DNA of 32,702 bases from a virus: the IMG/VR virus record IMGVR_UViG_3300009504_000021, positions 1-32,702 of that record; one strand, given 5' to 3'. The notes beneath the pieces are model-generated. The model did not search any database, had not been told where the DNA came from, and worked only from the letters and a program-made list of their open reading frames with translations. Of the stretch, positions 32,577 through 32,702 are shown piece after piece (position 1 is the first letter of the stretch; each line of letters begins with the position of its first letter). The position numbers and the translations under genes are program-made.

Positions 32577-32702
32577 GGGAAAAATAAAAAAAGATAAGAG
32601 GAAAATGAAAGGGAAAGGGAGGGAAGGATGGGGAAGGGAAGGGGGAAAGGGAAGAGGGGAAGGGGGATGGGAAGGGGGAGAGGGAAGAGGAAAGGGAAGG
32701 GA
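32566..32702. other. C-free polypurine tract (plus strand)
   Basis: No C occurs on the plus strand across 137 nt, and only six T are present (32571, 32585, 32595, 32606, 32629, 32668). The left part is A-rich, and from about 32611 G-runs of 3-5 recur every few bases. No gene is visible in it. It reaches the window edge, so its full length is unknown. Confidence 0.95.

Noticed and set aside
1-32702. tRNA genes, CRISPR arrays, insertion sequences, tail sheath, lysis or integrase genes
   Set aside because: I looked for cloverleaf-type sequence, regularly spaced repeats, transposase motifs and the relevant proteins and saw none. The only direct repeats are inside coding frames.

Overview
The window is the late (morphogenesis) gene cluster of a long-tailed, non-contractile (siphovirus-type) bacteriophage or prophage. 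About 29 genes, all on the minus strand, run right to left with almost no spacing and many stop/start overlaps. The order is canonical: small terminase, large terminase, portal, prohead protease, decoration protein, capsid, connectors, tail tube, frameshifted tail chaperones, tape measure, tail tip, fibres. No tail sheath is visible. G+C looks near 40-45% in the lines I counted. Purine-rich ribosome sites (AGGAGG, AGAGGTG) and frequent TTG/GTG starts would fit a low-GC Gram-positive (Firmicutes-like) host, but the host cannot be fixed from this sequence.

Right end (about 27.0-32.7 kb): a pyrimidine-poor tract of about 137 nt carries no C on the plus strand. It abuts an extended -10 promoter that seems to start transcription on the ATG of terS, so terS looks leaderless. 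After terS and terL come a small coiled-coil protein, a DNA polymerase III beta sliding clamp, a RecU-like Holliday junction resolvase, a second candidate promoter and the portal. A clamp and a resolvase inside the packaging block are the most unusual aspect of the layout.

Middle (about 12.9-27.0 kb): a prohead protease with a cysteine/histidine insertion and a C-terminal scaffold-like coiled coil, a decoration protein, an HK97-fold capsid, five small connector/neck genes, a tail tube protein made of two tandem copies of one domain, a thioredoxin-like protein, two tail chaperone frames joined by a -1 frameshift on an A9 run, and a 2273-residue tape measure that predicts a tail of roughly 340 nm.

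Left (1-12.9 kb): a two-domain glycosyltransferase sits directly behind the tape measure. It is followed by tail-tip proteins (including one of 1416 residues), four small tail proteins, a fibre with a 339-nt near-identical tandem repeat, a protein with chitin-binding-like modules, and a PKD plus BspA-type repeat protein cut by the window edge. Lysis, integration, regulation and most replication genes are not in the window.
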